DNA from: Toxoplasma gondii ME49
Taxonomy: Eukaryota > Apicomplexa > Conoidasida > Eucoccidiorida > Sarcocystidae
Assembly: GCF_000006565.2 (NCBI RefSeq)
Contig: NC_031477.1
Coordinates: forward strand, 574,669 to 638,668
Reading direction: 5' to 3'
Length of the DNA: 64,000 nt
Under the pieces are notes generated by a model. That model worked only from the letters and a program-made list of their open reading frames with translations, was not told the DNA's origin and did not search any database. Shown here one piece after another: positions 35,685 to 46,000 of the stretch. The position numbers and the translations under genes are program-made. Position 1 is the first letter of the stretch; each line of letters opens with the position of its first letter.

Positions 35685-35913
35685 GTGAGTCGAGCTTGCG
35701 GCTGACACCTTCGTCCGGCAACAACCCAGAAACTGGGAAAGGCAATTGTCGGTTGACGAGTTTGTAAATACGACTTCTTCTGTGCGATCTTCCTTCCAAA
35801 GCGATTTCTGACCACGCGGTTGACCCCCTACTTTTCTTGAATGGCTAGAGACGCCAGCTTCATCGGTATTTGACCGCGTCAGTCTTCTAGTTGACGTCCC
35901 AACGCGTGCCAGG

Positions 35914-37251
35914 ATGTCTGACAGAACAGGAACAGACGAGGCGAAGCCAAAGGGGTCTGCTGGAAAACCTGTCGGCGGGCCAAGCAAGGTCCACGCCCAA
36001 GTTCAGCAGCTCTTCGCTCGAATGCAGCAAGTGAGGATCCAAGTGGCTTCGCCACTGCACGAGACTCTACTGGGTTGTCCGCATCAGAGCTGAAGGTGTT
36101 GGATTTCAATCTCCTAGTGGTATTAATGTTTGTTTGGAAGGTGTAGTTATTTGTACAAAGCGTACAAGAACTAATTATGTCCTTTTGTGCGTCTAAGAAA
36201 TCCGGTTGCATACACCAGTGTAATGCTTCGTGGATTCTTTGTGCATGTCTGGCTGCGAGCAGGAAATTGAAGACGAGAAACCAGCGAATGTCATTTTCTT
36301 CATCGTTGACTTCCTCTGCAAGCATTACCCTGAGCATCTATCGGGTTTCGCGGCAATCTGGAATGCAGGCAAGACGGGTTCTCTCAGCTTCAGTGTGCTT
36401 CCAGGGCGAATCTCGTGCGGGTAGAATTAACAGTGGTGTTTCCAACGGATCCAGACAGTCTCTCAACACATGCAGACACGTACGCTGTGGACTCTCAACA
36501 CCGGAATGTCTTGTGTGTATCGTCGTCTCCTGTTCACCTTCCTGTGCGTGCAGACCCCGACCTAGAGAAGGAGAGGCAGGGCGTCGTCGAATTTTTCCGA
36601 GCGCAGAAACTTCCCACGGAAATTGCAGCCCACTTCACGAACGCGGGTTTTGACACAGTAGGTAGCAGTCGTTCGTTCGAGCATTTTGCGTACCTGGTTG
36701 TGATTTGCGTCTTTCTATCGTGTTGCCTTGTACCTCTGACCTCTGCTTACTACTGTTCTCAGCTGGAGACTCTGTGCACGCTGACATCCGAGTCTTTGGA
36801 TGATATTGAGAAGTTCAACCAGGTTCGCTGGCTCCCGGGACACAAAGTCAGATTGCAAGTAAGAAGAGCTCTCGGTGTGATATATTTGATGGTGATTGAC
36901 ATAGGATGCGACAACACCGATGAAAATATTGGTGTGTTTTCATCCCATTCGTCTCTGTATTATACATGTTGTCCTCTTCAGCAAACATTCGCAGACATCG
37001 CTGGACGTGTTCGAACATTCACTGAGGATAAGGAGAACCTCGTCCGGGCCATGAGAGCATCAATGTACTGTCAGCACTCCCAGCTGATGAACAAACCAAA
37101 TTTTGTTCCATCTCACCCTGTAACAGTAATTCAGGGCTCATCACCCTCTGCGAGTCCCCCCTGCTATTTCGCGCCGCAAAGCTCTTCCCCTCTCACTCTC
37201 CCCGCATCCACGACACACCGATCAAATCTTTACAGTCCCGTCTACCAGTAG
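35914..37251 (+). CDS. RIIa/DPY-30-like and SAM-like domain protein
   Basis: Five exons are inferred: 35914-36030, 36263-36368, 36554-36657, 36763-36858 and 36982-37251, giving 230 residues. Residues about 25-70 form two helices with EKPANVIFFIVDFLCKHYPE, resembling the RIIa/DPY-30 dimerisation-docking fold. Residues about 75-155 look like a sterile-alpha-motif domain: VVEFFRAQKLPTEIA, a TLCTLTSESLDDI turn, then WLPGHKVRLQQTF. The remaining C-terminus is Ser/Pro-rich and probably disordered. Proteins combining RIIa-type and helical protein-interaction domains often act as scaffolds on cilia or cytoskeleton, but that role is only inferred here. Intron 2 appears to start with GC (AG then GCAAGA); an in-phase GT twelve bases downstream is a weaker alternative. 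The start codon could also lie in the upstream exon at 35368. Confidence 0.75.
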
Positions 37252-38379
37252 AAGCTCCAAGAGCCGTTGGGTTTCCGGCGGCAAAATTTATCATGTTTTC
37301 TAGGCATTTTGTTTTATTTTGGTCAGTATGGTTTCTATGGGATGTAAGGATGCGGTGTAGTTGCAGGTTTTAATGCCCTTGGTAAGAACTACGCTGACTT
37401 ACTGCCGTCATTGCTCATAACTGAAGAAACCACATCAATCGTCTTTCTCAATCGAAACCGCGTCCACCATTCAGAGAAGCAGCGTTCTTGAACGGCTCCA
37501 CTTGGTCTTTTCCAGATTCGCTTTCAAGTGCGTTCAGTTTTGGCGTTCACTTTGTCATTGTCTTCTCCTTTATCTACTCATGGCAAAGTCGCGTGTGTTG
37601 TGTGCTGCATCGCTTTCTTTGGGGGATGGCGTTTGTCGGTTCTGTGCTGGGTCTCTGAACTACTTATTCGATCTTGGCAAGCAAGCCGCTTCTTACCGTA
37701 ATTGAGCGGCCCGTTGTGCAATCGTTTCTTATGCCATGACTCGGCAGACTCGAGTTCTCTGGGTTGTATGAAACGAACTGCCTGATTCTGCGCCGAATTT
37801 TCTATGAACATCAGTTGTCTCCGAAGAGTGTTGTCACGGAGGCAACACGGATAAGTAGAAATGACTAGTCATCTAATCAGGTGGTCGACTCTTCCAGCCA
37901 AGCGACATATGATGCTTGAATGGGGCCGCTAGTCCCGCTGTTTATCTCCGAGAACTACACATCGTTTAGACTGGTGCCGTAGGTCAAAAATGTATGGTGA
38001 TTATCGAGCCACGTATATAATATATCCCATGGCGTGTTGACAAGAGAACTGACATTCTGATTTCGTCAGAAGCCGTGAGTCCGAAGCCTGAAAAGTACGT
38101 TTAGCGAGCCAAATAAGCCGGCAGGGATCCCGTAGTGGTCCAAGATACGTACAGGGGTGTTGCTTTGAATTCACCTCATTTTATGTGCAAAACTATATCC
38201 AAGTTCACTTCTGCACACGACCGAACTGTGGTGCGTGTCGCACAATGTACATACACCTTGCGGTCGCGGTCCTTTTTGGTTGTGTGTTGTAATGTTACGG
38301 TTTTGGCAAAATTATGTGCCGACGCAATCAGAATCCCGGTTCGGTTTAGTGAACCGACCCTGTTAAAGTAGTTTTTACG
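37252..38379. other. intergenic region RIIa-SAM/CPC
   Basis: 1.1 kb between two same-strand genes with no supported reading frame. It should contain the 3' untranslated region of the first and the promoter of cathepsin C. Confidence 0.6.
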
Positions 38380-41187
38380 ATGAAACTCGTCGGAATTGGC
38401 ATTGTTACGGTAGGCGGGTTAGGTGTGGCCCGGGCTGACCTGCCTATCCACGGGCTGATGGTAAGTTGACTTCGTACGGTACCACATTTTTGCGGCATTA
38501 TGTATGTCGCTAATAGAATGATGTCTTGGGAACGTGGAAGTTCACGATCGGAGCTGATGGAAGCGACCATCCAACGTCGTGTGGCAGCGGCGCGCCCAAC
38601 TTTAACCTTGAGAACCTAAGGCCAGGTCTGTTCCGTGAAAGTGTAGTCCTGGAGCAGATAGAAAACAGTTTATTGCGTTACGCCAGCGTTGAGCAATTAC
38701 GCCTCGTGGCTCGCGTCACAGAGTCCCGTGGAGACGGAAGTGGAGTTGAGTCTGACGGACAAACTTATTCGAAAGAATAGCGACATGGCGCCGAGGAACA
38801 ACTGGAAGTATTTAGCTGTTACTCTTCCCTCCAAACCCGACGTACCCGTTGGTACGTGGACGATGGTCTACGATGAAGGCTTTGAGGTGCGCACCCTACC
38901 ATAATATGCTCAGTACATATAAGCAGTAGAGCGGTGGCAGGTTCGGCTGCCGAACCGCCGCTTTTTCGGTTTCTTGAAGTACTCTCGAAAGAACGGTAAA
39001 GAGTGTCCTAGAAGGCTGAATGGTAAGAGCGGTGTCCGATCTCGCAAATTACGCTTCAAGTTACGAGCTTCCGTAGGAGACAATGAGGATTCTTTCGGGG
39101 AAACAAGGTGTTACGTAACGGACCCTAGCAAGATACATATGGGATGGACAGTTGAGGTAAGAGTTACGCTTAACAGCCGTTCTCTGGCAAATCTGAAAAG
39201 TCTTTTTTTTTCCGCTTGTTTCAGGAGTCGAAAGATCAGCATCAACTGAAACACACTTGGGGGTGTTTCTATGGAGAGAAAACAAGGAAGGAAGAAAGGG
39301 AAGAGAGCATTCCAGCTGTTGTTCTTGAAAACACAGCCTATCAGCTGCCCACCATGCCTTCGTTGTCGTCACTCACCGACGGCATATCACCGTAAGTTCC
39401 AAAGTTTCTTGAAAACGGTAGAACGGTAGCCATGGTGGCATTCAGACCGAAGACCTGGACACCTACGGTCCACCGCCAGTTTGCCAATGCCTCGCCTCGG
39501 GATCTTTCCCTGTACAAGGGACAGCTGGGTTTTCGGAAGTATCACCCGCTTGTAGAATATGCTCTGCCAACTTTTCTACAGAAAGATCGAACTGGAAGTA
39601 CGTCTTTTTTCTGGCATGGAACGTCTCAGCCGTAACGAATTCACTTGTGTATCAAATGATAATCTTCCCTTGAAGGTAAACAGCAACGTACCATATGCAA
39701 CGCAGCCGAGACCGTTTTAGAACGGCGCAGCAAACCACCCAAACAATGGTCAGCTAGCAGTTTCTCTCCGCCAGTGCACTGAGCCCTGGAAATTTCTGTC
39801 TAGGACATGGGGAGACCCATTTCTTTCCAAGTCATGGAAGCCGGAAACAGATCCCGTGGTCAATCAGGGTATGGCGAGTGGCTATTTCTCGTTTGGTTAC
39901 TTTGACAGACGGCCCTCACGACACAGGGGCTTGCGGGAGCTGCTACGCTGTCTCGTCTGCGTATATCTTGCAGAAGCGATTCGAAATTATGTTCAGCAAG
40001 CTGTTTCCGGGAGAAAATACGACTGTTTTCGAATCGCCTCTGTCTGCCCAGTCCATTTTGAGCTGCTCTGTAAGCCACCCAGAAAAACAGCGCGAGTGCA
40101 GGTTGAGAGAGCAAAAATATTTGCAGCCTTACAATCAAGGGTGCGACGGTGGATATCCGTTCCTGGTGGGAAAGCATGCCAAGGAATTTGGCTTTGGTAC
40201 GGAACAATGCCAGGTTAGTGCTTGCAAGATGTTCCATTACATTCAACACAAGATTAATTCGGTTGCAGAGATATTCTGCCAGCCACGATCCCCAAGTTGC
40301 TTCTTGTCAGATGAAGTGGGAAAGCTATACGTATACTAAGATGCAAAAATTTGCTACGTTGCGCCTTCCAGTATCGGCTCAGTGAACAGAACACCAGAAC
40401 ACTCTGCCCCAGGATGCGGACCAGATGATCGCTGGTGCGTTCCACAGATAGATAAGCTAGTTGTCAGTACCCTGAGCACTGTCATCTTAGGTACGCGAAG
40501 GATTACAACTACGTTGGCGGTTTCTACGAAGGGTGCAACGAGGAAAAGATGATGAATGAGATGTATCATCATGGGTAGGGAACCCGGTAGTCGTGGCATC
40601 GTGTTTCGTTGAACATTGCAGTACTTTTGAGTACAGGCCAGTCGTGGTTGCGATTGATGCGCCAGACACACTCTTCATGTATCAAAGCGGATTGTTTGAC
40701 TCTCAGCCGTCTGAACACGGCAAAATCTGCGATATCCCCAAGAAAGGCTTCAACGGTAACTGCTGAAAGACAATTACCTCTCTCCCCATTCTGTATGTGG
40801 CCGTTTCAGGTTGGGAGTACACAAACCATGCAGTTGCGGTGGTGGGTTGGGGAGAAGATGAGTAAGAACGCTGTCTGTCAATCTCACAACATAGTTAAAG
40901 CTTCCTGGCCGCTTCCCTTAGACCTGACAATGCTACAGGAAAACCAAAGAAGTTCTGGGTTGTGAGAAAGTAAGCTTGAAAACAAAGTTGATTAGCACGT
41001 TCGCAGTTCAGAAAACTATCGTTGCAGCACTTGGGGCAGCAACTGGGGAACTCATGGCTACGTGAAGATACCCAGAGGCGAGAATATGGCTGCCATCGAA
41101 TCCCAGGCGGTTTACTTCGACCCAGATCTCACAAGGGGGAGAGCAGCCCAGCTCATCAAGCAGTACAGAAAACAACGTGAAGCATAA
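38380..41187 (+). CDS. CPC: cathepsin C (dipeptidyl peptidase I)
   Basis: A papain-family exopeptidase that removes N-terminal dipeptides in the secretory or lysosomal pathway. Fifteen exons are inferred: 38380-38460, 38517-38625, 38687-38886, 38941-39022, 39077-39156, 39225-39391, 39446-39597, 39815-39868, 39927-40213, 40269-40370, 40477-40574, 40622-40755, 40810-40861, 40922-40969 and 41028-41187. They give about 600 residues. A signal peptide (MKLVGIGIVTVGG...ARA) precedes the exclusion domain, which has LGTWKFTIG and GTWTMVYDEGFEV. The catalytic domain shows NQGACGSCYA (active-site Cys and oxyanion Gln), YNYVGGFYEGCNE, NHAVAVVGWG (catalytic His) and N-TWGSNWG (catalytic Asn). Almost all introns are 47-68 nt. 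The exon 10/11 junction and the exon 2 donor have in-phase alternatives. Coccidia have several CPC paralogs; which one this is cannot be told. Confidence 0.93.
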
Positions 41188-43005
41188 TACACCCTAGACC
41201 GCTTTGCTGACACCAATATTTTCGATCATCTCAGAATTTGTCGGCAACGGCGGGCAGTTGCAAGTGGATGAATCACGTCCAAGTGCACGAAAAGCAACGA
41301 TTCCGGCCATGAATCAACCAACACTGCGTTTAACTCTTCCCAGGAGTATGCTGGCTGTAACATTTCTTCTCCGCTCTGCTTACGGGATAAAGACGTCGCA
41401 TGATGGCATGTGCATAAGATCTAGCTGACTCCTCTCCGCTGGGAGCTTCCAACGACATATCATGATGTTTCCTCAAGCTGACAGCTGCTTCACTTCTCGA
41501 TAGCAACAAGGTCCTGCGGTTCGGATGCCGGTAGCGTTCTACCTCGTAAAGTCTGTCATTTCCGTGATTCATGCAGGTGAAAAGCAAGCATTACCTAATT
41601 AACAATGCTAGACAGAGCAAAGACGTTCTTCAAAATGTGGTCGCCATGACCTTGTCAAAAACACGAAATAGCAACACACACTGAAACGAACGCAGCGTAT
41701 GATCCGTAGCCGCACTCAAGAATCATACGCATTTGTATGTTAATCTTTCTGTTGGACTGGCAGGCTGAGGCTGATGACATCCCATCACTTCGCCTTTACA
41801 GCGCCTTTATCATAAGCCCCCGAAGGATTGACATTCTTCAATACGAGCGAGACAAGCATTTGTCAACGTAGCTTGGATGTTGACAAAAGTTTGTGAATAA
41901 AATCATGGCCGATATTGTTCCATCACCTCCGAGAAACCCCAAGGTTGGCCAGCGCTGTATGGGAGATTTGAAAGGACTCCCTGCGTCCCAGCAGCGCCAG
42001 CATCCGGCATGGAATACATGCAGCGGTTTGATCCTCAACGATTTACCATGTATACAACGATTTTTACACCTAACGTGTCTATGTTCACACTAAGGGATTT
42101 TCAGCATCGTAGGTTTCGTCCTCTCTTGGCCGTTTCTGCGTACGAGGAGTGCATGTCGATGCGTTTTGTCTGCAATCATATCAATCCACAGCGCAGAAAA
42201 AGAGACGGGGTGCCATAGCTGATGACACCCATTTCCGCCGCATCGGAAGACAACACGAAACCACCGAGGAAGTAAAACGTACACCAACTGCTTGTTTCTG
42301 CGAAGCGATCAGTCTCCCAGACAGACCCAAGAAACGCTTGAATAATCCTCATAGCTCACCTGTGTTCGTCACCTTATCTCCAACTATGTATTTGGCATTC
42401 ACATTTGCTTCTTCACCTGTACCGTCGCAGCAGCTGCAAGACGACTACTGACACATTCGCACGACCCAGCACCGAGCTCTTACCGTTTGTTCGAACTTGC
42501 ACGACTCTTCGGGCCCCAGTACGGTGTCGGATTGGGAAGCCACTTGGGGACGTTGGGAGACTGGCTAGTCACAGAGGCCATCGGTGTCAGGTCAACTTCC
42601 TTTGTGCTGAACAGCGTATACGCACCAGGGGAGCTAACGAAAGATGACAGTTTAAGCTCAAACCATTCAAGCTCAAACATTCTGACCACATGCGCGCACT
42701 AAGCTATTGGATCACCATCGTTAAACTGAGATATGTAGTGTTTAAACCTCTTCATATGGTCAGCCTGCCTACACCGCGACAATAAGCTAAGTCCTCCGTA
42801 CGACCGAAGTTGACCAAAAGGAAAAGCTGAAGTGAGAGCAGTGGCAGCTACGGGAAATGAACAGACATCTGGTTTTAAAAATGCTACAGGTGATTTGGTT
42901 TGTCAAGATTAGCCGACGGACCGTTGCCCAGTACACCTGGTTCGGCAGTGTGTTCAAAGACGCAGACGTGAGAAACATCGAAGAAACGCCTCGGATAAAC
43001 TGGCC
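41188..43005. other. convergent 3' region CPC/TRM1
   Basis: 1.8 kb between two converging genes. Plus-strand frames at 42149-42451 and 42487-42702 lack domains and are not linked by good splice sites. The stretch most likely holds 3' untranslated sequences. Confidence 0.55.
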
Positions 43006-46000
43006 TCACCAGATCTCCTTCTGAAGAAGAGGGAATTTCTCCGGGTGCTTCGGCGGGTGCTTTTGGGCGTGTGTTCGGAGGATGTCAAAGACCACGACCG
43101 ATGGAGCATCCGTCTTTATTGCTTGAGGCTCTCTGTGAAAGTGAGACACCTTGTACCCCAGGCGAACAAGAGCAGCCCTATGCAAGTATGTGGAGACACA
43201 CATCCGAGAACATCAATTGAGAGTCAAGTACGGAACGGTGTATCTGGAGTTCAAGCGCCACCATGTTCCTAATGTTTGATGCTAGCATAAAAACTTTGTC
43301 GAACAACAGTCGTGTCTGCTAGGCCACCACGTCCCAGTAATACGGATGACTTCCTAATCGAGTGGTGCATACGCGAATAGGCAATTTCCCATGTAGGGAC
43401 GAAGTCTGAAAGCTTCACAGCTGCAAGCTGCCGCAACAAAAAAACCAATGCACTATTCACTCACTTGAATTGAACTGGTCTGATCATTTCCAGCTTAGCC
43501 CGATTGCACATCGTGGGCAGGTGGTAATACAACGGGACCTGGTGCAGTTCCTGAGAGAGCAAAGAGCATCCGACTACACCAAATGTACCCTGCGGCCTAC
43601 ACACTCTCATGATGCATGCCTTCCTCTTCAGCTGTTCCCTCGCACACGTGAAAAGTGAGCTAAGGCCGACGGTTGTTCGAAAAAGGACTCACACAATGAA
43701 AGCCGTGAATTCCTCGACATGAGCTTCTGGTAGCAGGCCTTGTAGGGTCACTGTCATCCATCCCGCTAGTGATGCCCTATCGACACCCACTTGCTTGAAG
43801 CACATGACGCCTGCCGCTTACTTCTTTTATGGCTGTGAGGAGTCCTTTGATTCGCGCCACCATTGTGAGACCCGGAAGTCTTTCCTTGGCAGTCTCGCAT
43901 AGGTCTAGACAAGCTTGAACAAAAGCCTGTACCGCAGTTGAGATATCCACAAAAAGTTCCCTTACAAGTCTTCATTTACGAATTCGTGCAGCATCGCGCG
44001 CCATCATGCCACGGACGGCCAGCGCACTTGGGTCATACACAGGTCGCCGTATGGGAAAGAAACGAAATTATGAACACAGCTGAAATCGCAAGCCCACTAA
44101 GCCGCAAGCATGACACCGCATTTACTTTCCAAGTACCCCTCCATCCCCTTACAAAAATGTGGATACAACTAAAAACAGGCTTCGCTCTAAATGCTTGCTG
44201 TCGAGCAAGCTGCTTCATTCCATCGGTCAGGCTCGCCAGAGTGTGCTATCGTCATGGATAAAAGAAGACCAATTACAAGAAATGTGTTGCCGTCAACTAT
44301 GTGCATGAGTCCTTGCCTGGCTAACACACCCCTTTCATTGAAAGGCTGTACAGCACCTGGATGGGTGCTAAATGGTGGTTAGCGTTCGAGAAAAGACTAG
44401 GCATATGCAAAGCCTCGCTCAATCCGTTACTGGGTAAACAAGCAATCCTGCTCTACTACAAGTTTGGGGTCCTGACTCGCGGCGTGCATAAATGGAGAGT
44501 GACGAAACCTGAGATCCTCAGCCACACGCAGAATTGTCAGAGTATGTTTAACAGCACCTTTTTGACGGTGTCCAGTGCCATCGAGGTGTCCGGGCTGCCC
44601 TTCGCACTTACACTCTGGTAAAGAGGTCCTGCGTAAAACGGCCCGCCAATGACCATCCGGCCATGGCATTCGTCGCATCGCCCCTTCACCTCCTCGGGCA
44701 AGAGCGCTGCTTTCCGTTTCCTCGAACCTCGTGTCGACGCACAGCCGCGGCTTTCTCCACCCCTCTTGGTTTGATTTGATTCAGAAGACTCGGCACTGTC
44801 TTTCTGGCCTCCGTGCACTTCGGACCCCAGAGGCAGAACTCGAAAGCAGTCGCAATTTACGCACTGGTGAACCTGTAAACATCACAACTGTGCAGCCACC
44901 AGCTACCAGTGCGGAGTACGTTCTCACCAGAGTGCCGCTACGGAACTCTGCATCTTGCCACCAAACAACAAGATCGCTCGTCAGCGGACGCGATTTTTGA
45001 TGGAACTTTAATCCAACACGTAATTCAGAACCGACGCCGTGCAGTCTGATTTTCGGTATCTGCGGAACACCTAGCCGCTTAACTGCGAGTCCCCTTTTTG
45101 CTCTGTCAACACGCCACTTTCCGCCGATACGTCTCAAAATTGTTGCTCAGGTCCAGTCAGCAACAGAGCGACCTACTATGGCCGAGTGACTGTGGACGTC
45201 CTTGCATCCTTCCGCTGAGTCGAAGACCTGGACGAAGATGCGGACATAAAAGTCCACGCTGCATGAGAGAAGTGGGACTACAATCTTCTTGTATTTCGCG
45301 GCGCATGAGCAGGCGGCATACAAAACGAGCCTGAAGCATAAGAAAGGAAATATAGGTGGCTGCGGTATGTTTTTCCAGGCGTCACACTCAACCTTCCCTA
45401 TCCGTTGGTCTCTTGCGGAGAATCCCTTTCAGCAGTTCACTTTGGGAAAAGCCGGCAGTTTCTCTCGTAAGTCGAAACCCAATTAGGATCCCTCACACAG
45501 TGACTGGTGCGGCAAAGAGACGCCTAATCCGATCCGGTGGAAGCTCCGTAACGCTGCGTCTTGAAAGAGGCAGGAAATGACCAGCTGTCAATCTGGGGTT
45601 GCCAAATTGTCTTGCGAGCCTAGCAAATGTTCTACATGAGCGCGCAGACGTCAGGAACGGATAACGAAAGGAGCGTACGGGACTCCTCCAAGATACCAAG
45701 AAGCCCAATGGGGAGCCCAATGGTCACACAAAAGCAAGTGCCACTGAGTGCCGAGAGGCAACGTTTGGAACAGCCGTATCTCCATCGCTTATTCGGCAGC
45801 CACTGAGGTTCTGCAGTAACACAGCGTCGTGATTACGTCTTCCCCTGTCAATCCAACTGATAACTGTAGTTCATATATATCGCCTAGAACATACCCTATC
45901 TGTAATAACCTGAATGTCGTAAAACATTGGAATCCGACGCCTATTTGTTTTCTTGACTATGATCTGCTAGCACCAGCAGTCCATCTCGTACTATATACTC

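Noticed and set aside
39392..39421. A 30-nt intron between cathepsin C exons 6 and 7
   Set aside because: A later acceptor (CATTCAG ending at 39445) is in the same phase, gives a 54-nt intron like its neighbours and a better family match (PKTWTP).
39869..39908. A 40-nt intron before the cathepsin C active-site exon
   Set aside because: It would insert extra residues and place Thr at the oxyanion Gln position; the acceptor ending at 39926 restores NQGACGSCYA with a 58-nt intron.
42149..42702. Plus-strand frames downstream of cathepsin C
   Set aside because: They sit in the convergent 3' region, lack domains, and would overlap expected untranslated sequence.
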